From the IMG/VR virus record IMGVR_UViG_3300039310_000049, positions 1 through 25,593 of that record: 25,593 nt of DNA; one strand, given 5' to 3'. The stretch's first letter is position 1; every line of letters starts with the position of its first letter. Positions 1-7,472 of the stretch are shown one piece after another. The notes below the pieces were generated by a model. The model had not been told where the DNA came from. It worked only from the letters and a program-made list of their open reading frames with translations, and searched no databases. This stretch comes from a virus. The translations under genes and the position numbers were made by a program.

Positions 1-1
1 C

Positions 2-694
2 AATGACATTTGGCAGGTTACCGGATACCCGCTTGACGCAACAATGGCGGGGAAGACGATTTACCTGAACGGCATCCCCTTCACTATTGCCAGCTATGTG
101 GCGCCGGGAGAGCTTACTACCACTGAGGCGCTGACAGACGAAGACAACGTGCCGTTTTACGTGGGAGATGGAAACGATTTCGGGCCGGAACACTCAATCA
201 CTTGCGTAGTCGAAGGCGGCGCCGAAGCCGCCATCGCGCAAGCGATCTACGACAACCGGGGTATCGGCTGCTACGTGAACGGCTCCACAGAGGTGCCAGA
301 TGTGGACGTGGTGCCCGCGGTCCCGCATTCCAGCGCACCGACAACGATCCGCTACAACGTCTTGGGCTACGTGCCGATTTACGTCAACCTGGAAGTACAG
401 CCATTGAAGGGATGGACTACGGCTGTCGAGGACGCCATCATCGCCGGAATTGTGAGCTACCTGAACAGCCTTGGCATTGGCGAGAGTGTGATCCTGAGCG
501 AACTGTATGGTGCTGCGCTGGCCGCCCGGCCGAATCCAGATCAGCCGCTATTCTCCATTCGTGGGATCACCATTGGCGCCGGGTCGCCTCCGACGATGGG
601 CAGCGAGGATTTACCTGTAGACTATGATGTCGCTCCAATGGGTGAGGCAGATCTGGTGACAGTGATTCTGACCACCGGCGGCAGCCCAGTGTAG
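2..694 (+). CDS. Baseplate J-like protein, 5'-truncated by the window edge
   Basis: This is the C-terminal part of a baseplate wedge protein of the gpJ family, which helps build the contractile-tail baseplate. The frame is open from base 2, so the ATG at 44 is an internal Met and the gene starts outside the window. What remains shows the family pattern: a Val-Val-Glu-Gly-Gly segment followed by an IAQAIYD-like helix, a Gly-Cys-Tyr-Val-Asn-Gly strand, and a later segment reading roughly PIYVNLEVQP. The C-terminal half is acidic and Gly/Pro-rich. The next gene follows after 2 bases and encodes another tail protein, which supports the call. Family assignment is by pattern recognition; no search was run. 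Confidence 0.82.
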   Translation, partial: NDIWQVTGYPLDATMAGKTIYLNGIPFTIASYVAPGELTTTEALTDEDNVPFYVGDGNDFGPEHSITCVVEGGAEAAIAQAIYDNRGIGCYVNGSTEVPDVDVVPAVPHSSAPTTIRYNVLGYVPIYVNLEVQPLKGWTTAVEDAIIAGIVSYLNSLGIGESVILSELYGAALAARPNPDQPLFSIRGITIGAGSPPTMGSEDLPVDYDVAPMGEADLVTVILTTGGSPV

Positions 695-696
695 CC

Positions 697-1290
697 ATGC
701 CACAGCCGCTCTCAGCATACGTTTCGCTCCTGTCAGCCCAGTGGCGTGCTCCCGCAGCGCCGAAGCTGAACGGGTGGCTGGCCGCCAATCTCCAACTGTT
801 CCAGGACCTGATCGCGTGCGCAGCTACCTTCCCCTACGCTTTCAGTATTGACACTGCGTTCGGTGCGCAGCTTGACGTGTTGGGAGTTATCATTGGGCAG
901 CCGCGGCAAGTGTCCTTTCAGCCATCCGACGGCGTGAGTCCGATTCTGGACGATCCAACGTACCGCCTACTGTTACGGGCGCGCATCGCGCAGAACCACT
1001 GGGATGGCAAGCTGCCGAGTTTCCTGGCGATCTGGGGATCATTGTTCCCTGGTGGCACCATACAGGTGCAAGACAATCAGGACATGACGGCTGACGTGTA
1101 TATCGCCGGCGCGTTCACCAGTATCGTGATCGACCTCATCTCGCAAGGCTACATCATGCCGAGGCCGCAGGGTGTTCTGTTCACGTATCCAGAAGGTGGT
1201 AGCCCTGGCCCGCTTCCGAGTCTCCCCTTCCTGGGGTTCGATCGGTCGGATAGCCAAGTCGCCGGTTTTGATCTCGCTCACTTCATCTAG
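697..1290 (+). CDS. Tail protein of the DUF2612 type
   Basis: This 197-residue structural protein probably belongs to the baseplate or tail end. The sequence shows a G-x-QLDVLG-x-IIGQPRQV segment near residues 57-70, a later LDDPTYRLLLRARIAQNHWDG stretch, then DNQDMTADV and a GYIMPRPQGVLF block. These are the conserved blocks I know from DUF2612 phage proteins, which lie next to baseplate J genes in Mu-like and other myophages. The start lies 2 bases after the previous stop with a weak ribosome site, so coupled translation is likely. The C-terminal tail, after about residue 165, is Gly/Pro-rich and ends in a short aromatic segment. The exact role in the baseplate is not known to me. Confidence 0.8.
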   Translation: MPQPLSAYVSLLSAQWRAPAAPKLNGWLAANLQLFQDLIACAATFPYAFSIDTAFGAQLDVLGVIIGQPRQVSFQPSDGVSPILDDPTYRLLLRARIAQNHWDGKLPSFLAIWGSLFPGGTIQVQDNQDMTADVYIAGAFTSIVIDLISQGYIMPRPQGVLFTYPEGGSPGPLPSLPFLGFDRSDSQVAGFDLAHFI

Positions 1291-1302
1291 AGGATTGATC
1301 CA

Positions 1303-2154
1303 ATGGGAACCACAAACCTGCTTCCTTTCAACCCGCTGCTTACAAACGCAGAGTCCGATTCCGCTTACGCCTCCGACACGATGCGCACGGGCGGCGCTGT
1401 GACCGACGCTTTGCTCCCGTCTGCTTTCTTCAACAAACTCATGGGGCAAATGTCGTTGTTCGTGGCGGCGCTCGCTCAGGCTCTCGCAAACAAGGGATTC
1501 TCGACTCATGATTCCGACGGCTTCGCGGCACTTGTTGCCCAATTGGCGAACATCTGGACAACCGCCGACAACATCCCAGGCATCGTCACAGTGCCCTATG
1601 CCAGTTCCATTGCCTTCGACGCGAGCGCGGCCCGCACTTTCCAGGTCACGTTGACCGGCGATGTCACCGCCTCTTCGCTTGCCAATGCGGCGGCCGGGGA
1701 GTTGCTGATCTTCATTCTGATTCAGGATGGCGTCGGGGAACATGCCTTCGCGTGGCCATCCAACGTGCCAGGCCGGCCGATTGCCGCGCAAGCCAACAGC
1801 GTGAGCGCCCAGGCTTTCATCGTCGGTGCCGATGGGACGGTACAGCCGCTCGATGTCGGAGTGCGGACGCAGACTGCGGTATCGAATGCGTTGGGGTACA
1901 CGTACCAGAACACGGGATCGAACACCCGTGAAGTGTCTGTGCTGCTGAGTATGCCGAACAATGCGAGCGTGGCGGCCTATTCGGATGCCTCACCCACGCC
2001 TTCGACGTTGGTTGGGCAATCATCCCACTTCACCGGATACTCCACAACCACAGGAGATACGATCAGTTTCAAGGTTCTGCCCGGGAACTACTACGTGGTC
2101 AAAAACATCGGCTCCGCAGCCGCCAGTGTCCAGCAGTGGATCGAATACCAGTAG
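1303..2154 (+). CDS. Putative tail fibre or baseplate-distal protein
   Basis: This 283-residue protein is likely a tail fibre or fibre-associated protein. Its N-terminus (about residues 1-85) resembles the N-terminal part of phage fibres that open with a short conserved helix-rich module. The rest is Ala/Ser/Thr/Val-rich with low charge, as in beta-structured fibre shafts, and the C-terminal third (an STTTGDTISFKV-like stretch) looks like a beta-sandwich decoration or receptor-binding domain. The ribosome site AGAGGA is at 1289-1294. Position after the DUF2612 gene and before the glycosyltransferases fits a fibre gene. The protein is short for a complete fibre. I see no chaperone gene of the usual type next to it. 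Call made from position and composition. Confidence 0.62.
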   Translation: MGTTNLLPFNPLLTNAESDSAYASDTMRTGGAVTDALLPSAFFNKLMGQMSLFVAALAQALANKGFSTHDSDGFAALVAQLANIWTTADNIPGIVTVPYASSIAFDASAARTFQVTLTGDVTASSLANAAAGELLIFILIQDGVGEHAFAWPSNVPGRPIAAQANSVSAQAFIVGADGTVQPLDVGVRTQTAVSNALGYTYQNTGSNTREVSVLLSMPNNASVAAYSDASPTPSTLVGQSSHFTGYSTTTGDTISFKVLPGNYYVVKNIGSAAASVQQWIEYQ

Positions 2155-2160
2155 GATCGC

Positions 2161-2832
2161 ATGGACCCGCTCATCACCGCCATCATGCCCGCCCGGGGCC
2201 GGCCAGAGTTGGCGGCGGCTGCGGTGGAGTGCTGGCGTCGGCAGACGTGGCCAAACACTGAATTGGTGATCGTGGATGACGGGGACATGCCCGCCTTTCC
2301 GGTTCCGCTTCCGTTCGAAGGGCTGCGGGTTCAGTACAGGCGTCTACCGAAGCGGCTGACGATTGGGGCGAAGCGGAACCTGGCCTGCGAGATGGCGGCC
2401 GGCGAGTTCATTATGCATCAGGATTCCGATGACTGGTCCGCTCCTGGCCGCGTGGCCGATCAGTTCGAGCGGCTAGTAGCCAGCGGCTTGTCCATGACCG
2501 GCTACCACACGATGCTCTTCACCGATGGGCAGCGATGGTGGCGGTACGATGGGCCGAAGTTCAAGGGCGGCATGGGAGCCTTCGGGACATCGTTCTTTTA
2601 CCGGCGCGACTGGTGGGAACACGGGCACCGGTTCCAGGATGGGCCAAAGAACCGGCTCGACTGCGAAGACAACCCGTTTTGCCAGGAATCGATGAGGCTA
2701 AACCAATTTGTTGCTGCACCAGCGGGTGAAATGATGTTCGCTCAAATCCACAAAGATAATACCAGTCCGAAGTGCACATCTGGAAGTCGATGGAAACCAT
2801 GCAGCCCACCATCTTGTTGGCCGCTATTGTAA
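2161..2832 (+). CDS. Family 2 glycosyltransferase
   Basis: This 223-residue GT-A fold enzyme probably transfers a sugar from a nucleotide donor. It has the N-terminal Rossmann-like strand with an ARGRP segment, the VIVDDGD motif near residues 36-42, a TIGAKRNLAC helix that is typical of processive and non-processive GT2 enzymes, and the metal-binding QDSDDW at 87-92. A late CEDNPFCQ segment may supply the catalytic acidic residues. The last 20 residues are Cys/Pro/Ser-rich and look less family-like, but the upstream NTSPK segment is where relatives also end, so the gene is probably intact. AGGA at 2153-2156 serves as ribosome site. It is the first gene of the glycosylation island behind the fibre gene. 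Confidence 0.86.
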   Translation: MDPLITAIMPARGRPELAAAAVECWRRQTWPNTELVIVDDGDMPAFPVPLPFEGLRVQYRRLPKRLTIGAKRNLACEMAAGEFIMHQDSDDWSAPGRVADQFERLVASGLSMTGYHTMLFTDGQRWWRYDGPKFKGGMGAFGTSFFYRRDWWEHGHRFQDGPKNRLDCEDNPFCQESMRLNQFVAAPAGEMMFAQIHKDNTSPKCTSGSRWKPCSPPSCWPLL

Positions 2833-2850
2833 TTGGTATACTTGGTTTAG

Positions 2851-2881
2851 GCCGCTGCGGTGCTGTTAACACCGTAGCGGC
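2851..2881 (+). other. 12-bp hairpin between a glycosyltransferase gene and an HNH gene
   Basis: GCCGCTGCGGTG (2851-2862) pairs with CACCGTAGCGGC (2870-2881) through 12 pairs including one G-T wobble, with a 7-base AT-rich loop. There is no T-run behind it, so it is not a standard Rho-independent terminator on the + strand. It sits 28 bases upstream of the HNH start at 2910. It could limit read-through or be the structured end of the mobile HNH segment. Confidence 0.55.
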
Positions 2882-2909
2882 TGAACATCCGATCCACGGG
2901 AGGAATCGA

Positions 2910-3695
2910 ATGCCTGAAGACCAGCCTACCACGAAGACGTGCTCCAGGTGCGGGCAAACCAAACCACAATCCAAATTTCCGAAATGGTTCGTTTGCTACG
3001 ATTGCCTCAATGCCAGAGAACGTTTCAGGCGGCACAACCCAGGGACTCCTACGATCTTCGAAGCAAGGCGCGCAAGTGGGGTGCGAACCTGCTCTTATTG
3101 CCACATCGCCAAACCATTCGCCGACTTTTATGGCCATCACGATTCTGGTCGCCAAAATTCCGTCTGCAAGACATGCACTTCCGAGTACCATAAGCAATAT
3201 AGTCAGGCTCACGTTGAGGAAAGACGTAAGTACGCACACGAATACGGCGTCACCCACAAAGAAGCCATCAGTGCCAAGAATAAGTCCAAGTATATCGCCA
3301 ACCCAAAACCATTCAAGGACAGGGCCACAAAAAGGTATAACGAGAAGCGTGATCAGATTCGCGAACAGTCCAAGGACTATTACCGTCGCAATGAAGCGGC
3401 AGTTATAGCGCGCACGAGGCTACGCGAGGCACGCATCGAAAACGCCACCATCGGTGATGTTCAAGAGATCGAAAAGTTTTATGAGTTCGTCCGATCAGTG
3501 AAACGGATTCGCTGCTACTGGTGCAAGGCATTCGTCCCCAAACGCTTTCGCCATGTAGACCATATTTTCCCTTTGGATGCTGGTGGACCTCACGCCACAG
3601 CCAACCTGTGCTGTTCATGCCGCACGTGCAATCTCAGAAAGCACATTAAGCTGCCAGAAGAATTCTCAGGGCAAGGGGAGCTTCGTCTCGTATGA
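2910..3695 (+). CDS. HNH endonuclease with N-terminal Cys pairs (mobile gene)
   Basis: This 261-residue protein is probably a free-standing homing-type nuclease. Two CxxC zinc-ribbon-like units lie near the N-terminus (CSRCGQTK, then CYDC; and CSYC followed by CKTC). A long Lys/Arg/Tyr-rich helical middle follows. The C-terminal HNH core reads CYWC, HVDHIFPLDAGG, then an Asn and CCSCRTCN, the zinc-bound beta-beta-alpha nuclease fold. The ATG at 2910 has a strong site (GGGAGGA at 2898-2904) and starts directly at the first CxxC unit; an upstream in-frame ATG at 2772 would overlap the previous gene. The gene is visibly more A/T-rich than its neighbours, and its stop overlaps the next start (ATGA). 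It looks inserted between two glycosyltransferase genes. Confidence 0.85.
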   Translation: MPEDQPTTKTCSRCGQTKPQSKFPKWFVCYDCLNARERFRRHNPGTPTIFEARRASGVRTCSYCHIAKPFADFYGHHDSGRQNSVCKTCTSEYHKQYSQAHVEERRKYAHEYGVTHKEAISAKNKSKYIANPKPFKDRATKRYNEKRDQIREQSKDYYRRNEAAVIARTRLREARIENATIGDVQEIEKFYEFVRSVKRIRCYWCKAFVPKRFRHVDHIFPLDAGGPHATANLCCSCRTCNLRKHIKLPEEFSGQGELRLV

Positions 3696-4360
3696 GTTTT
3701 ACAATCGCGATCCCATCCAGAAGGTTCGAGAATCTACTGCCTTGTGTCGCTGCAATCCGAGCAGCGGGTGAGACGGCCCGGATTCTTGTGATCGACGATG
3801 GGTTGTCACAACGGGCGGATGGATGCGAGTACCTTCAGGGAATCACGCCTTTTATCTACTCTCGCGCAATCAACCAAGCCATTGCTGCCGCCGGTACCGA
3901 TGATATTCTAGCGCTCAACGATGATTGCCTGCTCAAGACGCCGGGCGGGTTCACGCTGCTGGCCCAGGCCGCCGAAGAGCACCCCGAGTTCGGCGTCATC
4001 AGCGCCGTGATGACCAACGTCGGCAATCGCAATCAGTTTCCGCATCGCACTGGTGGCCTGCGGGTGGAACCGCGGATGGTGACGTACACCGCCGTCTACT
4101 TACCGCGCGCTACGTTTGAGAAGGTCGGACCACTCGACGAACGGTTCGGTGGCGTTGACGAGCAGGGAAGGCTAAGGTGGGGGTATGACGACGACGACCA
4201 TTGCTTTCGCATCCGGCGCGCCGGCTTGAAGATCGGGATTCACGATGGGTGCCTTGTGGATCATGGTACGCTGAAGTCTACCGCCAGAGGTCATGGGCAC
4301 GTGTCCCTAGATCCCGGCCGGGATGTCTTCATCAAAAAGTGGGGAGTGTACCCATTATGA
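3692..4360 (+). CDS. Family 2 glycosyltransferase (galactosyltransferase-like C-terminus)
   Basis: This 222-residue GT-A enzyme shows VIDDG at residues 33-37, NDDC at 76-79 as the likely metal site, and a WGYDDDDHCFRI block near 163-173. The last block resembles the WGYEDVDLC-type motif of enzymes with a galactosyltransferase C-terminal region. The N-terminus (SFTIAIPSR) is a normal first beta strand. The start overlaps the HNH stop by 4 bases and the stop overlaps the next start in the same way, so it is embedded in a coupled operon. Acceptor and donor cannot be read from the sequence. Confidence 0.84.
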   Translation: MSFTIAIPSRRFENLLPCVAAIRAAGETARILVIDDGLSQRADGCEYLQGITPFIYSRAINQAIAAAGTDDILALNDDCLLKTPGGFTLLAQAAEEHPEFGVISAVMTNVGNRNQFPHRTGGLRVEPRMVTYTAVYLPRATFEKVGPLDERFGGVDEQGRLRWGYDDDDHCFRIRRAGLKIGIHDGCLVDHGTLKSTARGHGHVSLDPGRDVFIKKWGVYPL

Positions 4361-4542
4361 GTGGAATGTGCGGTCGGGTCTGCCCTGTGTGCGGCGACGA
4401 TCTCATCTACGATCCAGATGAGTTTTTCGATGGCGAGAACGATGTTTGGTGGACTTGGCGCTGCATCCGATGTGGTCCGGTGGAACCGTTGCCGACGCAG
4501 TTCCCCGCTGAGCAGCCATGTGGCGAGGCCAAACCGGCGTGA
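4357..4542 (+). CDS. Small zinc-ribbon-like protein
   Basis: This is a 61-residue protein with two Cys pairs, CPVC near residues 9-12 and CIRC near 36-39, separated by an acidic and Trp-containing stretch. That spacing fits a single zinc ribbon. The start overlaps the upstream stop (ATGA at 4357) and the stop overlaps the downstream GTG (GTGA at 4539), which argues for a real, coupled gene. An upstream in-frame ATG at 4201 would add residues that are only a shadow of the glycosyltransferase. The function is unknown; similar small ribbons are common fillers in phage operons. Confidence 0.65.
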   Translation: MSGMCGRVCPVCGDDLIYDPDEFFDGENDVWWTWRCIRCGPVEPLPTQFPAEQPCGEAKPA

Positions 4543-5105
4543 TCTCTTTCATTGTCTCGGTTTTCGATCGCACCCTCCCTCTCTACTGCTTGCTGCCGTC
4601 TCTGATGCTCCAGGAGCCACCGTGGGAAATCATCGTCACCGATGCCAGCACAGACCCAGGGGTGCAGGCCATCCACCGGGCGGCGGCCGAGTGGGTGGGT
4701 GCCCGCTACCTGTCCACGCCGGGGCTGGATTGCTACGCCGCCGCCGAGAAAGCCATCCCACTGGCCACCGGGACATGGATATGTCTGCCAAACGACGATG
4801 GCTACTACGTGCCCGGCTTTGCCCAAACGATGCGCCAGGCCGCCCGAGAGCATGGCTGGGACCTAGTTTATTGCGACTTGGTGTACGACCCGCGGCTGGC
4901 GGGCGTGTACGAAGTGCTGCGGGTGGTTCCGAAGCTCATGGGGATCGACAAGACCTGCTTCATAGTGAGGCGGTCCGTGATGCCGCCAGTCTTCCCAGGC
5001 AAAGACGTGAACTGGAAGTTCTGCGATGGCTGGCTGGTGGAGCAGCTTGTCAAGGCAGGGGTTCGGCACGGGAAGGCGCCGGGAGTGATGGTGGTCCACA
5101 ACTGA
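4539..5105 (+). CDS. Family 2 glycosyltransferase
   Basis: This is a small GT-A enzyme of 188 residues. It opens with ISFIVSVFDR, has TDAST at the place of the usual DDGS motif, and LPNDDGYY as the metal-binding DxD-like motif. A late KDVNWKFCDGWLVEQL segment resembles the acceptor-side helix of short phage glycosyltransferases. I chose GTG at 4539 because it overlaps the previous stop as GTGA and starts exactly at the first beta strand. ATG at 4518 in the same frame is the alternative and would add seven residues. The gene ends 45 bases before the parS site. Donor and acceptor are unknown. Confidence 0.8.
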   Translation: MISFIVSVFDRTLPLYCLLPSLMLQEPPWEIIVTDASTDPGVQAIHRAAAEWVGARYLSTPGLDCYAAAEKAIPLATGTWICLPNDDGYYVPGFAQTMRQAAREHGWDLVYCDLVYDPRLAGVYEVLRVVPKLMGIDKTCFIVRRSVMPPVFPGKDVNWKFCDGWLVEQLVKAGVRHGKAPGVMVVHN

Positions 5106-5150
5106 TTCCAAAGGGGAAGGAACTCTAAAAAACGCCCTTATGAAGCCAGT

Positions 5151-5166
5151 TGTTTCACGTGAAACA
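5151..5166. promoter_or_regulatory. parS: Perfect chromosomal-type parS site
   Basis: The 16-bp palindrome TGTTTCACGTGAAACA matches the bacterial chromosomal parS consensus (TGTTNCACGTGAAACA, defined in Bacillus subtilis and conserved over most phyla) at every position. ParB binds such sites, loads as a CTP-dependent clamp and spreads over flanking DNA. The site lies in a 116-bp gap between two sugar genes of a phage-like region, and no parA or parB is in the window. Binding by a host ParB is inferred. It was the only complete copy I found; several bare CACGTG cores elsewhere lack the flanks. Confidence 0.88.
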
Positions 5167-5189
5167 TCGCCGGTCACGGGTCCGGCGAT
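5166..5189 (+). other. 8-bp perfect hairpin abutting parS
   Basis: ATCGCCGG (5166-5173) and CCGGCGAT (5182-5189) are perfect inverted repeats with an 8-base loop. The left arm shares its first base with the end of parS. There is no T-run, so it is a weak candidate terminator or an mRNA structure in front of the aminotransferase gene. Confidence 0.5.
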
Positions 5190-5221
5190 GGGAGAATAGT
5201 GGAATTGGTTTGGGTGGATGC

Positions 5222-6313
5222 ATGGTTCCGTTCGTAGATTTGAAGGCCCAGTATCGGAGCATCAAGGACGAGATCGACGCCGCCGTGGGGCGCGTTCTAG
5301 AGAACGCTCAGTTTGTGCTCGGACCGGAAGTCGCAGCTTTCGAGGAGGAGTTCGCCGCTTACTGCAACACGCGATACGCCGTCGCGGTGAATTCGGGTAC
5401 CAGTGCCCTGCACCTTGCGTTGCTGGCAGCCGGAATCGGCCCGGGCGACGAAGTGATCACGGTCTCCTTTACTTTCGTTGCGACGGTGGCCGCGATCTAC
5501 TACGCTGGCGCCCGACCGGCGTACGTGGATATCGATCCGCGTTCCTTTACGATGGACCCGGCGCTGGTGGAGGCTGCCATCACCCCCAGAACCAGGGCTA
5601 TTTTGCCGGTGCATCTGTACGGTCAGACCGCAGATATGGACCCGATCCTTGAGATTGCCCGGCAGCGGAACCTGTTGGTGATCGAGGACGCAGCACAAGC
5701 CCACGGGGCTGAGTACTGCGGCCAACGAGCAGGCAGCATGGGTGATCTGGGGTGCTTCAGTTTCTATCCGGGAAAGAACTTAGGAGCGTATGGAGAGGGC
5801 GGCGTGGTGGTGACGGCCAACCCGGAGTATGCGCATACTGTTAGGGTGCTTCGCGACTGCGGATCAGAAAAGAAGTACCACCACGTTCTGCGCGGATACA
5901 ATTATCGAATGGAGGGACTCCAGGGTGCTATTTTGCGGGTGAAACTGCGCCATTTGGAAGCCTGGACGGAAGCCCGCCGCTCTCACGCGGCGGCCTACCG
6001 GAAATTGCTCGGCGGCGTGTCCACACCCGAGGAGATGCGCTGGGCACGCCACGTCTATCACGTCTTCGCGATCCGGTCACCTCACCGTGCTGCCCTACAA
6101 AAAGCGTTGAGCGACTGCGGGGTGCAGACAGGAATCCACTACCCCATACCAGTTCATCTCCAGGAGGCATACCGCGATGAGAGATACGGACCAGGTGACC
6201 TTCCGTGTTCGGAGCGTGCGGCGGCAGAGGTGCTATCCTTGCCTATGTACCCAGAACTTGCATGTGCCGATATTGAACGAGTAACCGCCCGCGTGCGGAT
6301 TTTCCAACAATAA
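5222..6313 (+). CDS. DegT/DnrJ/EryC1-family sugar aminotransferase
   Basis: This 363-residue PLP enzyme makes an amino sugar from a keto-deoxy nucleotide sugar. Family landmarks are FVDLKAQY at the N-terminus, the NSGTSALHLAL phosphate-binding segment near 57-67, EDAAQAHGA with the PLP-contacting Asp at 156, and SFYPGKNLGAYGEGG with the Schiff-base Lys at 185. Together with the ketoisomerase at 10291 and the acetyltransferase at 10698 it fits FdtB or QdtB, which aminate dTDP-3-keto-6-deoxyhexose. Relatives begin at MVPFVDLK, so I chose ATG 5222. A TTG at 5150 would give an N-terminus MFHVKH that is merely the translated parS site. A GGTGGA lies only 3 bases upstream, so initiation may be weak. 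The exact sugar (Fuc3N or Qui3N) is not determinable here. Confidence 0.9.
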   Translation: MVPFVDLKAQYRSIKDEIDAAVGRVLENAQFVLGPEVAAFEEEFAAYCNTRYAVAVNSGTSALHLALLAAGIGPGDEVITVSFTFVATVAAIYYAGARPAYVDIDPRSFTMDPALVEAAITPRTRAILPVHLYGQTADMDPILEIARQRNLLVIEDAAQAHGAEYCGQRAGSMGDLGCFSFYPGKNLGAYGEGGVVVTANPEYAHTVRVLRDCGSEKKYHHVLRGYNYRMEGLQGAILRVKLRHLEAWTEARRSHAAAYRKLLGGVSTPEEMRWARHVYHVFAIRSPHRAALQKALSDCGVQTGIHYPIPVHLQEAYRDERYGPGDLPCSERAAAEVLSLPMYPELACADIERVTARVRIFQQ

Positions 6314-6334
6314 TCTTCCGGGAGCGCGTAAGCC

Positions 6335-7300
6335 ATGGCTATAGTTCAAGCCCCCTCTCTCAACGCGCGAATGAACATCCTGATCACGGTCGTTTCGTTT
6401 CACTACCTCACGGGCAGCGAGCTTTACGTGTATGAGCTTGTCCGGGGATTGGTGCGGCGTGGCCATCGGGTCACGGTGGCAGCCAACCTCGTTGGCGGGG
6501 TGCTGGCAGAACCCGCGCGCCGGGCCGGGCTCAACGTCTTCCACTTCGGCACGCTGCCAGAGCATCAGCACTTCGATCTGATTCACGCGAACGAGCCATA
6601 CCCAACCCAATGGGCGCTGGCCCGCTTCCCAGGGGTTCCCATCGTCTGTACCGTGCATTCGCAGTTCTCCTGCGAGCAACCTGTGGTGGATGACCGGATA
6701 CGGCACTACATCTGTGTGCGACCGGAAGTGCAGGAGAAGATCACCACCAGCGATGGAATCCCGCTGGAGAAAACCAGTGTGATCTACAACCCCATCGACT
6801 TCGAGCGGTTCCACCCGATAGCGGGGCCGAAGCACCAACCCTTCGAGTGGGATCTATGCCCTGAGACGCTTGCGCCAAAGCACGGGCGGCGCGTGTTGTT
6901 CTGCGGGACCATGGACCTACGGCGAAAGCAGACCATCATGGACCTGGTGGAGCGTTCGCAGTCCGAAGGGTTCTCTCTGCGATTGGTGGGCCGCAAGCCC
7001 GCCGGCAACTACGACGGGTTCGTTGAGAACCTTCCGCCAAACGTCACCTGGTTCGATGAAACCTGGCGCGTCGAGGATCACCTCAGCCAGTGCGATGAAA
7101 CCGCCAGCATCCTCCTCGGCCGAACCACCATCGAAGGCTGGGCCTGTGGGAAGCCCGGCTGGATCTACGACGTGGACCTGGCCAGCGCCATCCGGTCGCG
7201 GGCGCTTCACCAGCCGCCAGCCGACATGGAGCGGTTCGACAGCCGACACGTGGTCGATCAGATCGAGCAACTGTACCAGAAAGTCCTTGATGGCCGGTGA
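6335..7300 (+). CDS. Family 4-like glycosyltransferase (GT-B fold)
   Basis: This is a 321-residue GT-B enzyme. The N-terminal domain has the GSELYVYELVRGLVRRGHRVTV pattern of GT4 enzymes near residues 24-47 and an FDLIHANEP loop. The middle has VIYNPIDFERF, the usual start of the donor-binding domain, followed by VLFCGTMD. The C-terminal E-x7-E region is only loosely conserved (TTIEGWACGKPGW), so the donor site may be divergent. ATG 6335 has GGGAG about 10 bases upstream. ATG 6371 starts closer to the first beta strand but has no ribosome site. The gene is followed by a clear terminator, so it closes the first transcript of the island. Confidence 0.84.
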   Translation: MAIVQAPSLNARMNILITVVSFHYLTGSELYVYELVRGLVRRGHRVTVAANLVGGVLAEPARRAGLNVFHFGTLPEHQHFDLIHANEPYPTQWALARFPGVPIVCTVHSQFSCEQPVVDDRIRHYICVRPEVQEKITTSDGIPLEKTSVIYNPIDFERFHPIAGPKHQPFEWDLCPETLAPKHGRRVLFCGTMDLRRKQTIMDLVERSQSEGFSLRLVGRKPAGNYDGFVENLPPNVTWFDETWRVEDHLSQCDETASILLGRTTIEGWACGKPGWIYDVDLASAIRSRALHQPPADMERFDSRHVVDQIEQLYQKVLDGR

Positions 7301-7346
7301 GACGCGTGGTAACATCGAATCGTCCATCCATTCTGAAGCTCCTCTA

Positions 7347-7390
7347 GGCCCGGCCCGGATTCGACTCCCGAGCCGGGCCATTTTGCGTTT
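7347..7390 (+). terminator. Rho-independent terminator after the GT4 gene
   Basis: GGCCCGGC (7347-7354) pairs with GCCGGGCC (7372-7379); after one mismatch three more G-C pairs extend the stem, and the loop contains ATTCGACT. The hairpin is followed by ATTTTGCGTTT. The stem is very G+C-rich and the tail moderately T-rich. It lies about 45 bases after the stop of the gene at 6335. Confidence 0.75.
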
Positions 7391-7430
7391 GTCCGCAATG
7401 CAAGCGTGACCGTGCATTCCAACATTTCTC

Positions 7431-7460
7431 TTGACAGCCGCCCAGCTTAGGCCGCATACT
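7431..7460 (+). promoter_or_regulatory. Sigma70-type promoter candidate
   Basis: A perfect -35 box TTGACA (7431-7436) is followed after 18 bases by CATACT (7455-7460), four of six matches to TATAAT. It lies just behind a terminator and ahead of an HNH gene, so it would drive a new transcript. The sequence around the -35 box, CTCTTGACA, recurs at 11757 and 18069. Confidence 0.55.
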
Positions 7461-7472
7461 GAAACTGGAATT

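Noticed and set aside
1039-1791. Long minus-strand frame of 250 codons
   Set aside because: It is antisense to two well-supported tail genes and has an Arg/Gly/His-rich composition typical of a shadow frame.
4361-5128. Plus-strand frame of 255 codons over the zinc-ribbon and glycosyltransferase genes
   Set aside because: Its translation is Arg/Gly/Pro-rich, and the competing frames have clear motifs and coupled starts.
5150-5221. N-terminal extension MFHVKH... of the aminotransferase from a TTG start
   Set aside because: It is the translation of the parS palindrome and hairpin; family members start at MVPFVDLK (ATG 5222).
7347-7379. tRNA-like T-loop (TTCGACT) with a 3' GGGCCA
   Set aside because: The T-stem has mismatches at both ends and there is no upstream acceptor, D- or anticodon arm; it is better explained as a terminator hairpin.
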